From: JADKIH01 sp031417395
GTDB taxonomy: Bacteria > Bacteroidota > Bacteroidia > AKYH767-A > 2013-40CM-41-45
DNA length: 64,000 nt
Reading direction: 5' to 3'
Assembly (NCBI GenBank): GCA_031417395.1
Contig: JANOVM010000077.1
Coordinates: 1-64,000 of the forward strand
Under the pieces are notes generated by a model. The model had not been told where the DNA came from and made no database searches. It saw only the letters and a list, made by a program, of their open reading frames with translations. Both the position numbers and the translations under genes were made by a program. Shown piece after piece: positions 51,066 to 60,102 of this stretch; within the stretch, counting starts at the first letter, position 1; every line of letters begins with the position of its first letter.

Positions 51066-53480
51066 TTAGTTTTTTGAAAAATACGATTTTATTTTTTCCC
51101 ATCGTGTTAACTTGATCCGTACTTCATCATCATAATATCCATAACCGTAGCCATAACCATATCCATAACCGTAGCCATAACCATATCCATACTTGAATCT
51201 CGACATTTCAACTCCATTCAATACAACAGCAAGGTTTCTGATCTTATTGTCTTCAATAAGTTTATTGAGATTTTTAATGAATAGCCTTTTAGAATAATGA
51301 GAACGTATGATGTAAATCGGATAATCCGCTTTCTGTACTATTTCAACTCCGTCAGTTACAATTCCTACCGGCGGTGTATCAATGATGATTATATCGTACA
51401 TGGATTTTAGCTGCTCCAGGAGCTGCGACATACGCCCGCTGAGAATAAGCTCAGAAGGATTGGGTGGTATTGGACCGGCAGTAATGAAATCGAGATTTGG
51501 AAGACTGCTTTTATTAATGCAGTTTTCAACAGAGTCCTTTCCGATAAGGATGGTACTCATCCCTTTTATATTTTCAACATTAAAACCAAGGTGGATTTTT
51601 GGTTTCCGCATGTCTAAGTCAATAATAACAACCCGTTTTTCAGAAAAGGCAATTACACCTGCAAGGTTAATGGCAACAAAGGTTTTTCCTTCACCGGAAA
51701 TTGTTGAAGTTACTGCTGCTATTTTTGGACCCGGTTCATTGCTAATAAACTGAAGATTGGTCCTGACTGAACGGAAAGATTCTGAAATTGCAGATTTTGG
51801 ATTCTTATCAACAAGCAATTGAGAAATAGGAATGTCTTTGGTGTATCTTGGTATGATGCCTAAGAGAGCCGCATCGGTATATTGATTAATTTCCTCAAGA
51901 GATGTAATTTCATTATAAACTAAATATTTAATAAAAATAATTACAAAACTTATAATGAAGCCAACCAGGATGCTGCCAAAAATAACCAATCTTCTATTTG
52001 GGGAGAGTGGAATGAGGGAAGCACGTCCACGCTCAAGGATAACGTTATTCGTAACAATTCCTGCACGAGAGATTGCATATTCAACTTTACGCTCCAGGAG
52101 AAGCGAATAAAACTTTTGGTTAACCTCATACAACCGCTGCAATCTTCCCAGTTCAGCTTCCTTCCCCGGAAGTTTTGTGAAGCCCGATTCAAATTCGGCA
52201 ATGCGATCATCAACAGACCGGATTTTATCCTGAACAGATGATTTAGCATTGCTCAATGAATTAGCCAACATTAAACGCTGACGTTGTATTTCCAGATCAA
52301 GTGATAAAATGGCTGCATTTTGTTCTGTTGCCTGAAATTTTAAATTCGCTCGTTTATCTTCTAAAGCCTGAATATTCTGAACGAGTGATTTTACCATGTC
52401 ATCCGTATACGTACCGGCTAAAAGCGGAATCAATTGATCCAGTCTTTGTCTTTTATTGATCTCTTTCTCCAGTCGTTCTAAAACGGCCAGACTAAGCTGT
52501 AAATCTACACGTTGATCAATAAGGGCATTGATGTGTATTAATACATCAGAAGCATTCTTTTCAGGGTCAATAATTTTATTGTTCTTTTTAAACAATTCAA
52601 GTGAAAACTCTGAGCCTTTTAACTCCGAATCAATGGTTGTAATGGTTTCGTTAATAAAGTCAAGAGTCTTATTTGCACCGGCGGATTTATCTTCTTTGTC
52701 ATATTCATCATACTCTTCCGCCATTGTATTAACAAAATCTGCAGCTTTTAAAGTATTTTTATCTGTGAATGAAATCTTTATTGTTTGGGCATTCTGATTC
52801 AATAAAGTAACCATTACTCTGCTATAATGACGCTGAAGCAGAGAAGTAGGATTATTAATCAGGAAGTAGTATGGATTCTGAGTAATTTCCTTTTGTTGAT
52901 TTGCAATGGTCTGGTAATCCAAAATGTTAATGCGGAATTTTAATCCGGTTATATTATACCACTGACCGATATTATAAATACCATCAAATTTTTTATCGTT
53001 GTATGTATATGTTAATTCAAATTGTGTCTTCTCTTTGAATTTAACATAAAAAGGAATATCGCAATAACTTGAATCAAGCTCATAAAACTCTACTTCGAAG
53101 GGAGAGTTTTTATACATTTCTTCATCGAGTACTGTCCCTTGAGCAAAATAACTTACGTCCAAAGGCATTTTTGCGAGTACTCGCGATACCATTAGTTTTG
53201 ATCTCAGGACTTCAATATTTCCTGCAAGTTGATTCATTGCCATTCCATCGTAAATGGGCGAGCTTTGAAGATTCAGGATTTTGTTTGCATTGTTTTGGGA
53301 GCCAATTTTTAAAATAGCATCAGACTGGTAGATTGGGTGAGTATAACGCAGGTATAAAAAAGCAGATATTACAGAAACAATCATCAACAATATTAATACG
53401 TAGAAGTTTTTCCTTGCTATAATAGCAAACAACTTTACATCAAACTCTTCATTAAGATGGGATATCTTTTTTTTCGCCAT
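51066..53480 (-). CDS. Wzc-like polysaccharide co-polymerase and tyrosine autokinase (PCP-2a/BY-kinase)
   Basis: The 804-residue protein has a Wzz-type N-terminal region with a first membrane helix (about 31-49), a periplasmic coiled-coil section (about 250-470), a second helix (about 500-527) and a C-terminal BY-kinase domain. The kinase shows Walker A STISGEGKTFVAINLAG (about 592-608), Walker A' VVIIDLDMRKPK (about 616-627) and Walker B IIIIDTPPVGIV (about 694-705). A Tyr-rich tail, Y-(GY)9-Y at about 763-783, precedes a basic end. BY-kinases autophosphorylate C-terminal tyrosine clusters. It controls chain length and export with the Wza-like protein 3 bp upstream. Confidence 0.92.
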   Translation of the reverse strand: MAKKKISHLNEEFDVKLFAIIARKNFYVLILLMIVSVISAFLYLRYTHPIYQSDAILKIGSQNNANKILNLQSSPIYDGMAMNQLAGNIEVLRSKLMVSRVLAKMPLDVSYFAQGTVLDEEMYKNSPFEVEFYELDSSYCDIPFYVKFKEKTQFELTYTYNDKKFDGIYNIGQWYNITGLKFRINILDYQTIANQQKEITQNPYYFLINNPTSLLQRHYSRVMVTLLNQNAQTIKISFTDKNTLKAADFVNTMAEEYDEYDKEDKSAGANKTLDFINETITTIDSELKGSEFSLELFKKNNKIIDPEKNASDVLIHINALIDQRVDLQLSLAVLERLEKEINKRQRLDQLIPLLAGTYTDDMVKSLVQNIQALEDKRANLKFQATEQNAAILSLDLEIQRQRLMLANSLSNAKSSVQDKIRSVDDRIAEFESGFTKLPGKEAELGRLQRLYEVNQKFYSLLLERKVEYAISRAGIVTNNVILERGRASLIPLSPNRRLVIFGSILVGFIISFVIIFIKYLVYNEITSLEEINQYTDAALLGIIPRYTKDIPISQLLVDKNPKSAISESFRSVRTNLQFISNEPGPKIAAVTSTISGEGKTFVAINLAGVIAFSEKRVVIIDLDMRKPKIHLGFNVENIKGMSTILIGKDSVENCINKSSLPNLDFITAGPIPPNPSELILSGRMSQLLEQLKSMYDIIIIDTPPVGIVTDGVEIVQKADYPIYIIRSHYSKRLFIKNLNKLIEDNKIRNLAVVLNGVEMSRFKYGYGYGYGYGYGYGYGYGYYDDEVRIKLTRWEKIKSYFSKN
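51141..51188 (-). repeat. Two perfect 24-bp repeats encoding (Gly-Tyr)4 each in the Wzc tail
   Basis: Positions 51141-51164 and 51165-51188 are identical 24-mers. Together with the flanking codons they encode nine Gly-Tyr dipeptides and two extra Tyr (eleven tyrosines) in frame. Such a perfect in-frame repeat can change length by slippage without shifting the frame. Confidence 0.9.
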
Positions 53481-53483
53481 GCG

Positions 53484-54230
53484 TTAATTTCTAATATAGG
53501 TAAGCAAAATCAGGAAAGTTGTTATCACGCTGACATAAGGGATAAAATCGCTGGTAAGGCGTTTTCTGAAATTCGATCCTGAATCAATATAAATGATATC
53601 ATTCGGGTAAATCAGCAAGGTAGAATTACGGAGACCTTCCAATGTAGATACATCAGCAAAGAAAATCTCGGGATTTTTTGAGTTTCCACGGATAATTTTA
53701 ATTCGGTCTGCTTTACTAAATTCAGATAATCCGCCTGCCAAAGCTAAAGCTTCAAATAAGGTAGTGTGGTCATTTTTTAGTGAAATAAGCACCCCTCTTC
53801 CTCCGTCACCCTGAAATACAATCGCTTGTCGGCTAACAACCCTTAATACGACGAATGGATCTTTATAGTAAAATGCGTATTTCTCCTGTAAAAGATTCTC
53901 TGCGTCTTTAGTGCTTAAACCTTTTAAATTCATTCTCCCAATAACAGGCAGTTTTACTTCACCGTTTTCTTCAACGATATAGGTAATTCCTTCTGAACTG
54001 GCCGATGATGTAAGGTTTGAAGCGGTAACATCTACAAGTTTAAATCCATCATTACTGAAGATATGCATTTCAAGCCAGTCGTTGGAATGGATTAAGTAGG
54101 GTGTTACCAATTCCGAAGTTGTTGTATCCTTTGCGAATACATAACCTTTTGGTGTTTTAAACATCCTGTTAGGGACAAGCGTGCATGAACTTAATGTTAG
54201 CAGCGCTGCCAGGAAAAAAATCTTATTCAT
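53484..54230 (-). CDS. Wza-like polysaccharide export lipoprotein
   Basis: The 248-residue protein has a lipoprotein signal with lipobox LSSC (Cys16), a polysaccharide-export domain (about 40-140, with YLIHSNDWLEMHIF, VEENGEVKLPVIGRMNLKGLS and DPFVVLRV) and an SLBB-like part (about 145-225, including LFEALALAGGLSEFSKADRIKIIRG). One C-terminal membrane helix (about 228-245) ends it. It probably forms the outer-membrane export channel for the polysaccharide. It is shorter than enterobacterial Wza. Confidence 0.9.
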   Translation of the reverse strand: MNKIFFLAALLTLSSCTLVPNRMFKTPKGYVFAKDTTTSELVTPYLIHSNDWLEMHIFSNDGFKLVDVTASNLTSSASSEGITYIVEENGEVKLPVIGRMNLKGLSTKDAENLLQEKYAFYYKDPFVVLRVVSRQAIVFQGDGGRGVLISLKNDHTTLFEALALAGGLSEFSKADRIKIIRGNSKNPEIFFADVSTLEGLRNSTLLIYPNDIIYIDSGSNFRKRLTSDFIPYVSVITTFLILLTYIRN

Positions 54231-54270
54231 TTTTAGATATTGGTCAAAAATAGGACATAAACTAATATTC

Positions 54271-55488
54271 TTACCGCGATTGATTAAATTTCTTTACACG
54301 GTCCTTGTCTAATAAACTATGATACAATTCACTCATCTCGCGGATAAGTCTGGTATAGTGAAATTTTTCTTTTACAAACTCCCAGCCGTTGTCTCCTAAT
54401 CGTTTGCGCAAAGCATCGTCTTCTACAATTTTTAACATTGCTTCTGAAAAGTCACTGTAGTTTAAACTGCCCACCAATATTGCCGTTTCCCCTGACTTAA
54501 CTACGTTTTCAATACCTCCTACATTTGTTGTAATAACCGGTCGTCCTCCTGCTTGTGCTTCAATAAGACTTACAGGTGTACCTTCATTGTAAGAACATAA
54601 AGCAACGACATCAAGTCCGGCTATACAAGTGTCAATATTGCGTACCCAACTGCAAAAAGTTAGAGCCGCTTTTCTCTTTTCCCGAGGAAAATAACAATAG
54701 TCAAGTCCGATACGGGAAGCTTCCTGCATTATGTCCTGCTTACTTTCCCCATCACCTATGATAAAAAAACGTACACGCTTTGTTGTTTTTTTCAAAACTG
54801 AAGCTGCGCTGTTAATAAATAAAGAGTGGTTTTTAATAGGTACAATTCTGCCAATGATTCCTACAGCAATTTCATCATCATCCAGAAGGAATTTTTTTCT
54901 GAACTCACTTCTTTTTAATTCTGTATCCTCCTGGAAACGACTCAGATCAAAACCAAGTGGAATAATATGAATTTTCGCAGGAGGGCATAATTTATAGTGA
55001 ATGGCAAGTTCTTTTTTCTGTCTGTCACTAATTGCAATGATGCCTGAACTTCTTCGTGCTAAGTACCGCTCAATTTTTAAAAATATTTTTGCTTTTAAGG
55101 GATGAAAATAGGAATGAAATACATGCCCGTGAAAAGTATGAACAATTACAGGAACCTTTTCATGATAGGCAGCAAGCCTTCCCAATGCTCCGGCTTTTGC
55201 TGCATGTGTATGTACGATATCAGGTTTAAATTCACGTATAATTTTTCTGATTTCTTTATAGGATCGGTAATCCCGAAAAGGATTAAGGGACCGCTTCATT
55301 TCTTTTAAAGGCGTAAACGTAAGCCCCATTTCATTAATAATATTGTCAGAACTCTCTTCCGAATCCTGCTTCGTGCCGGCTAAAAGCATGACATCAAAAT
55401 CTTTACGAAGGTGTTTGGTGAGGATTGCTACATGAAAAGCAGGACCTCCAAGATTTAACCGGTTTATTATTGATAATACTCTTGGCAC
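54271..55488 (-). CDS. Glycosyltransferase, GT4 family, first gene of the export operon
   Basis: The 405-residue protein has RVLSIINRLNLGGPAFHVAIL at the N-terminus, HTHAAKAGALGRLAAY, the linker HIIPLGFDLSRFQ, VGIIGRIVPIKNH and the donor loop CSYNEGTPVSLIEAQAGGRPVI. It starts with GTG at 55488; the frame upstream is closed by TAA two codons before, so this is the only sensible start. It is the first gene of the leftward operon to 49367, with a 40-bp gap before the Wza-like gene. It adds a sugar to the exported polysaccharide. Confidence 0.88.
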   Translation of the reverse strand: MPRVLSIINRLNLGGPAFHVAILTKHLRKDFDVMLLAGTKQDSEESSDNIINEMGLTFTPLKEMKRSLNPFRDYRSYKEIRKIIREFKPDIVHTHAAKAGALGRLAAYHEKVPVIVHTFHGHVFHSYFHPLKAKIFLKIERYLARRSSGIIAISDRQKKELAIHYKLCPPAKIHIIPLGFDLSRFQEDTELKRSEFRKKFLLDDDEIAVGIIGRIVPIKNHSLFINSAASVLKKTTKRVRFFIIGDGESKQDIMQEASRIGLDYCYFPREKRKAALTFCSWVRNIDTCIAGLDVVALCSYNEGTPVSLIEAQAGGRPVITTNVGGIENVVKSGETAILVGSLNYSDFSEAMLKIVEDDALRKRLGDNGWEFVKEKFHYTRLIREMSELYHSLLDKDRVKKFNQSR

Positions 55489-55573
55489 GTTTTATTGGAT
55501 ATTTTAACTTGTTTCTGCGAAAGAAATAAAATTTACGCTTGGTTTACCTTATTTTTTAAGAGGTTAATAACAA

Positions 55574-55600
55574 TTGATGTTATTAAAGTTTCTATCTTCG
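55574..55600 (+). promoter_or_regulatory. Possible promoter of the FKBP gene
   Basis: TTG at 55574-55576 is followed after 16 nt by TATCTTCG at 55593-55600, one base off TAnnTTTG. The ATG at 55624 lies 23 nt on. Both spacing and match are a little off. Confidence 0.35.
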
Positions 55601-55623
55601 CCACCTCAAAAAAACAAATCGAT

Positions 55624-56316
55624 ATGAATCATAAAATTATTGCACTTGCTATCTGTTTTAGTATGGCTGCATTGTTATCCTGTGAAGGTCAAAAAGGTAA
55701 ATCATCTGTATCACTTAAATCGCAAGCAGATTCTGTTGCTTATAGCATTGGAGTTTCCATTGGCGGTAATATGAAAAAGGATGGTTTAGATTCTCTGAAT
55801 CTTGACATATTAAAGGCAGGTATTCAAAGCGCTGTTAAAGGAGATAGTCTATTAGTAAATGCTACTGAATCTCAAAATGTTATTCAGGCATATTTAGGAA
55901 GGAAACAAAAAGAAAAGGCTGATGTTAATATTAATGCCGGTAAAAAATTCCTTGCTGAAAACAAGAAAAAAGAGGGAGTAAAAGAACTTCCTGACGGTTT
56001 ACAATATCTTGTTGTGAAAGAGGGTATAGGACCTATGCCAACTGCTAATGATACTGTTTCTGTTCATTATCACGGAACGCTTATTGACGGTACTGTTTTC
56101 GATTCTTCTATTGAAAGAGGTCAGCCGGCTGAATTCCCTGTTGGAGCTGTTATTAAAGGCTGGACAGAAGCACTTCAGCTAATGAAGGTTGGATCAAAGT
56201 ATAAATTGTTCATTCCTTCTGAGCTTGCTTATGGCGACCGTGCTGCAGGACCAAAAATTGAAGCAAATTCTACATTAATTTTTGATGTTGAATTATTATC
56301 TATTAAAGGGAAATAA
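55624..56316 (+). CDS. FKBP-type peptidyl-prolyl isomerase lipoprotein (FkpA-like)
   Basis: The 230-residue protein has a lipoprotein signal with lipobox ALLSC (Cys20), an N-terminal helical dimerisation domain (about 33-120, SQADSVAYSIGVSIGGNM) and a C-terminal FKBP domain (about 125-228). That domain shows VSVHYHGTLIDGTVFDSS, GAVIKGWTEALQLMKVGSK, IPSELAYGDR and LIFDVELLSI. It folds periplasmic or outer-membrane proteins by proline isomerisation. The ATG at 55624 is preferred to a TTG 129 nt upstream because only then is a lipoprotein signal seen. A clear terminator follows. Confidence 0.93.
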   Translation: MNHKIIALAICFSMAALLSCEGQKGKSSVSLKSQADSVAYSIGVSIGGNMKKDGLDSLNLDILKAGIQSAVKGDSLLVNATESQNVIQAYLGRKQKEKADVNINAGKKFLAENKKKEGVKELPDGLQYLVVKEGIGPMPTANDTVSVHYHGTLIDGTVFDSSIERGQPAEFPVGAVIKGWTEALQLMKVGSKYKLFIPSELAYGDRAAGPKIEANSTLIFDVELLSIKGK

Positions 56317-56351
56317 TCCTTTCAGGAAAATTTTTAATATTTAAATCAAAG

Positions 56352-56378
56352 GACCGTAGCAATACGGTCTTTTTTTTT
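56352..56378 (+). terminator. Rho-independent terminator of the FKBP gene
   Basis: A 7-bp stem, GACCGTA (56352-56358) with TACGGTC (56363-56369), and a 4-nt loop are followed by nine T. Confidence 0.92.
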
Positions 56379-56460
56379 GACCATTTTTTGAAATCTATAA
56401 ATTAAATATTAATTTTTATATCTGTAAATCAACTACTTATATTTTATTTTATTAAATTTT

Positions 56461-56503
56461 AGTACTATGTATTGCAAAGTACTAATATTTGAACATATCT
56501 TTG
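56461..56503 (+). promoter_or_regulatory. padR-pspC promoter with palindromic operator
   Basis: The promoter has TTG at 56472-56474 and an exact TATCTTTG at 56496-56503, 21 nt apart. A palindrome overlaps the TTG: AGTACT at 56461-56466 and AGTACT at 56478-56483, with inner matches (xTG...CAx) and the outer T/A pair (TAGTACT/AGTACTA). The centre is 56472. PadR-family proteins are known to repress their own operons at palindromes that overlap the promoter, so this is a likely autoregulatory site. The leader to the ATG at 56574 is about 65 nt. Confidence 0.7.
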
Positions 56504-56573
56504 CATGACATTTAATGATGTATCACATAGAACTAAAATTAAATCATTAATACAATCTCTAAATAAATAAGCT

Positions 56574-56921
56574 ATGAGCAACAATCTTGAAAACTCGCAA
56601 GCTCAGATGCGTAGAGGAGTTCTTGAATTTTGCATACTGTCAATTTTATCTCAGGAAGAAGTTTACCCTTCTGACATAATCTCCAGGATGAAGCAGTCAA
56701 AATTGATTGTTGTTGAAGGAACTCTATACCCGCTTCTAACCCGTTTGAAAAACGGCGGTTTGCTGCAGTACCGATGGGAGGAGAGCAAATCCGGTCCTCC
56801 AAGAAAATATTATTCGCTTACACCGCTCGGAAGAAAGTTTCTTGAAGAGCTGCGCACAACCTGGAATGAATTAGTAGAAGCCGTAAATCTGACCACTCAA
56901 AAATCTCATCAACATGAATAA
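56574..56921 (+). CDS. PadR-family transcriptional regulator
   Basis: The 115-residue protein is a compact PadR repressor with a winged helix. It starts MRRGVLEFCILSILSQEEVYPSDII and has the recognition helix VVEGTLYPLLTRLKNGGLL and wing YRWEESKSGPPRKYYSLTPLGRKFL. The short C-terminal helix suits dimerisation, as in small-type PadR proteins. It overlaps the PspC gene by 8 bp, so the two are coupled and likely regulated together. An envelope-stress role is implied by that partner. Confidence 0.92.
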   Translation: MSNNLENSQAQMRRGVLEFCILSILSQEEVYPSDIISRMKQSKLIVVEGTLYPLLTRLKNGGLLQYRWEESKSGPPRKYYSLTPLGRKFLEELRTTWNELVEAVNLTTQKSHQHE

Positions 56922-58752
56922 GACTGTCAATGTAAATATCGGTGGAATTGTATTTCACATCGATGAAAACGCTTACGAGCGTTTCAAACAATATCTCGAA
57001 TCGATTCGTTCGCATTTTTCTTCTTCCGAAGGACGCGATGAAATTATGCAGGATATCGAATCCCGCATCGCTGAAATGTTTCAGGAAAGAATTCGCGACA
57101 ATAAACAAGTCATTAACATCCTTGATGTAGAAGAAGTGACCCGAAGAATGGGAAAGCCCGAACAATTCGGTGATGAAGAAACAAAAGAAAGCAAAGAACA
57201 TATGCCTAAAGAAAAAATTCAAAAAAGGCTGTTCCGTAATCCCGACGATAAATTATTGGGCGGAGTCTGTTCAGGATTAGGAGCCTATTTTGATATCGAC
57301 CCTGTCTGGATCCGGTTGATACTTGCCTTTGCTATTCTCTATTATGGTACAGGTTTCATGCTCTATCTGATTTTGTGGATAGTAATACCCAAAGCAATTA
57401 CCACAGCCGATAAGTTGCAAATGAAAGGTGAACCCATTACTGTAGGTAATATTGAAAAGAATGTTCAGGAAGAAATCGGACAGGTAAAAAAAAAATTTAA
57501 CGATTTGAAAGAAGGTGGAAGCATCCGAAGTTTTATATCTAAATTTTTTGATGCTTTAGGTCAAATAGCTAAAATGATTTTCCTGGTCGTCGGAAAATTA
57601 TTTGCCATCTTCTTTATATTTCTTGGACTTCTCATGGTCTTTGTGATATTTGCATCCTTTCTTGCTTTGTTTAAATTACCCGGTACTCAATACCCCGAAG
57701 TACTCAACCAGATTTTCCCAACCGGTTTTCAATTTGGTTTTGCTTTAATCGCTGCATTAATTGTTGTTGGACTGCCTTTCATCATGCTTGCTTATTGGGG
57801 AGCCAGAAACATTTTTAATATCCGCAAAAGCACACGGATTATTAATTTCAGTGCATTGGGCATATGGTTAGCTGCTGTTGTTGTTTGCGTTTTTCTGGGC
57901 ATTTCCATTGCAGGAGACTTTCGTGAAAAACAAAGTATCAGAAGAGAAATTGACCTTGTTCAGCCTGCTGCATCCGTTCTGCAATTAAAGTTAAATGGCA
58001 AAGGTGAAAATCCGAAGGAATATGATCTTTGGGATGAAGATGAATGGAATGGAGACTTAAGACTTTCACTGAATGATGGTCAGCTACAGTCTAAAGATAT
58101 AAGAATGGATATTGTTAAAAGCGAAAACGATTCCTTTCAACTTACACAAATATGTTATGCCCGGGGCTCCTCTAAAAAATCAGCAGCCGATCATGCAACC
58201 AGAATTTCCTATTCATTCAACCAGGCCGATTCTATTCTCTCCTTTGATCCTTTTTTCATTATTGAAAAGAATGAGAAATACAGGGTTCAAAAAATACAAT
58301 TGATACTCCATGTTCCTGTTGGAAAGAAAATATACATCGATCCTTCTATGAGTAGATTAATTTACGACGTTGAGAATACCGATAATATTCTGGACTACGA
58401 CATGGTTAAGAGAACCTGGGAAATGCAAGCTGACGGACTTAAATGCATTGATTGTACGGGGGAAGAAGCTTCTATTGGCAGTAAAGTAAAACAGAGCAAA
58501 TCTTTCCACAACGGCAGAGTTCACATTACTGATGAGGGTGTGTACATTAATGGTTCTGAAGGAAAGGAAAGTAAATCTTTCCACAACGGCCGGGTTCATA
58601 TTACTGATGAAGGTGTGTACATTAATGGTTCTGATGGAACCAGTCTTACAATAGACAGCAACGGTGTTAGTATTCATGAAAAAGGGAAAACCAAAATCAT
58701 TAAAAAGGGTACGGTCGAAATAAAATCGGATGCAAAAAATAAGGAATGGTAG
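56914..58752 (+). CDS. PspC-domain membrane protein with C-terminal beta domain and duplicated repeat
   Basis: The 612-residue protein has an N-terminal soluble helical part (about 1-100, with a DUF-like NIGGIVFHIDENAYERF), a PspC domain (about 103-162, FRNPDDKLLGGVCSGLGAYF and its membrane helix) and three to four further membrane helices (about 215-335). A beta-rich region follows (about 345-612). Near the end a 25-residue unit (SKSFHNGRVHITDEGVYING) occurs twice in tandem. PspC domains take part in phage-shock type envelope responses. Operon with padR supports an envelope stress role; the mechanism is unknown. Confidence 0.85.
   Translation: MNKTVNVNIGGIVFHIDENAYERFKQYLESIRSHFSSSEGRDEIMQDIESRIAEMFQERIRDNKQVINILDVEEVTRRMGKPEQFGDEETKESKEHMPKEKIQKRLFRNPDDKLLGGVCSGLGAYFDIDPVWIRLILAFAILYYGTGFMLYLILWIVIPKAITTADKLQMKGEPITVGNIEKNVQEEIGQVKKKFNDLKEGGSIRSFISKFFDALGQIAKMIFLVVGKLFAIFFIFLGLLMVFVIFASFLALFKLPGTQYPEVLNQIFPTGFQFGFALIAALIVVGLPFIMLAYWGARNIFNIRKSTRIINFSALGIWLAAVVVCVFLGISIAGDFREKQSIRREIDLVQPAASVLQLKLNGKGENPKEYDLWDEDEWNGDLRLSLNDGQLQSKDIRMDIVKSENDSFQLTQICYARGSSKKSAADHATRISYSFNQADSILSFDPFFIIEKNEKYRVQKIQLILHVPVGKKIYIDPSMSRLIYDVENTDNILDYDMVKRTWEMQADGLKCIDCTGEEASIGSKVKQSKSFHNGRVHITDEGVYINGSEGKESKSFHNGRVHITDEGVYINGSDGTSLTIDSNGVSIHEKGKTKIIKKGTVEIKSDAKNKEW
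58495..58640 (+). repeat. 75-bp tandem duplication inside the PspC gene
   Basis: The stretch from 58495 to 58569 is repeated from 58570 to about 58640 with few changes, in frame. It encodes two copies of a 25-residue unit in the beta-rich C-terminal part. Confidence 0.85.
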
Positions 58753-59005
58753 TTAATAAGTTTCGAAAATTTAAAATGCTGCTTGTAATTAAGTACAATA
58801 TTTAGGCTTAAAAGGCTTATAACCATTGTCATTACTCACTTTCCTTAGTATAGTATGTTTATTTTGTTAGAAAATTTATTCACAGAGGTTTCAAGTTGAA
58901 AAAGATTTAGCACATTTGCTAAGACACGCTTTGGTTGTATTGTAATCAAAGTTAATGTTTGTGTAATAATCTAAAAATGCATTTTTAATTAAAAAAAAGA
59001 AACAA

Positions 59006-60034
59006 ATGGCTACTTCAGACGCAAAAGAGATTTCAAAAGAAAAATTAAAAGCCCTACAGCTTACTATTGATAAGTTGGAAAAAACCTATGGAAAGGGAAC
59101 CATTATGAAGATGGGCGATGAGCCTATAGAAATGATGGAATCCATCTCTACGGGTTCCATAACGCTTGACAATGCTTTAGGAATAGGAGGATTTCCCAAA
59201 GGAAGAGTTGTTGAAATTTACGGTCCTGAATCGTCGGGAAAAACAACATTGGCTATACATGCTATTGCTAATGTGCAGAAGAATGGAGGCATTGCCGCAT
59301 TTATCGATGCTGAACATGCTTTCGATCGCTTGTATGCTCAAAAACTTGGTGTTGATATTGAGAACCTGTTAATTTCTCAGCCGGATAATGGCGAACAAGC
59401 CCTTGAAATAACAGAAAACCTGATTCGTTCCGGTGCCATTGATATTATTGTTATTGACTCCGTTGCTGCTCTTACTCCCAAAAGCGAAATCGAAGGAGAA
59501 ATGGGCGATAGCAAAATGGGTTTGCAGGCAAGACTAATGTCACAGGCTTTACGCAAGCTTACAGCTTCTATCAATAGAACAGGTTGTTGCTGCATCTTTA
59601 TCAATCAGCTTCGCGAAAAAATCGGTGTAATGTTTGGTAATCCTGAAACAACAACAGGCGGAAATGCTCTTAAGTTTTATGCTTCTGTTCGTCTGGATAT
59701 TCGTCGCATCGGACAAATTAAAGACGGTGAGGCTATTGTTGGAAATCGTACAAGGGTTAAAGTGGTGAAAAATAAAGTTTCCCCGCCTTTCCGTTTGGCC
59801 GAATTCGACATTATGTATGGAGAAGGTATTTCTAAAACCGGTGAAATCGTTGATTTGGGTGTTGATAAAGGAATTATTAAGAAATCAGGCTCCTGGTTCA
59901 GCTACGGTGAAACAAAACTTGGTCAGGGAAGGGATGCTGTTAAGCAATTACTCTCCGATAACCATGAACTTGCAGAAGAGCTCGAAGGAAAAATAAGAGA
60001 AGTTATGGCTGAAGCTCAGGCGACACCGGAATAG
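59006..60034 (+). CDS. recA: RecA recombinase
   Basis: The 342-residue protein binds single-stranded DNA, exchanges strands and, in bacteria that have it, triggers the SOS response. Walker A is GPESSGKTT (about 73-81), Walker B is IIVIDSVAAL, and loop L2 shows FINQLREKIGVMFGNPETTTGG. The C-terminal domain ends in acidic residues. The gene has a 253-bp upstream region with a palindrome at 58907-58922 and is followed by a strong terminator. No other repair gene adjoins it. Confidence 0.98.
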   Translation: MATSDAKEISKEKLKALQLTIDKLEKTYGKGTIMKMGDEPIEMMESISTGSITLDNALGIGGFPKGRVVEIYGPESSGKTTLAIHAIANVQKNGGIAAFIDAEHAFDRLYAQKLGVDIENLLISQPDNGEQALEITENLIRSGAIDIIVIDSVAALTPKSEIEGEMGDSKMGLQARLMSQALRKLTASINRTGCCCIFINQLREKIGVMFGNPETTTGGNALKFYASVRLDIRRIGQIKDGEAIVGNRTRVKVVKNKVSPPFRLAEFDIMYGEGISKTGEIVDLGVDKGIIKKSGSWFSYGETKLGQGRDAVKQLLSDNHELAEELEGKIREVMAEAQATPE

Positions 60035-60056
60035 TCGAAATAATAATTTATTTTTA

Positions 60057-60095
60057 GGCCATAAAGTTCTTTACCTGACTTTATGGCCTTTTTAT
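60057..60095 (+). terminator. Rho-independent terminator of recA
   Basis: An 11-bp stem, GGCCATAAAGT (60057-60067) with ACTTTATGGCC (60078-60088), is separated by a 10-nt loop and followed by TTTTTATT. Confidence 0.92.
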
Positions 60096-60102
60096 TAAAC
60101 GT

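Noticed and set aside
55495..55623. Longer FKBP start at a TTG
   Set aside because: The extra 43 residues would hide the lipoprotein signal that begins at the ATG at 55624.
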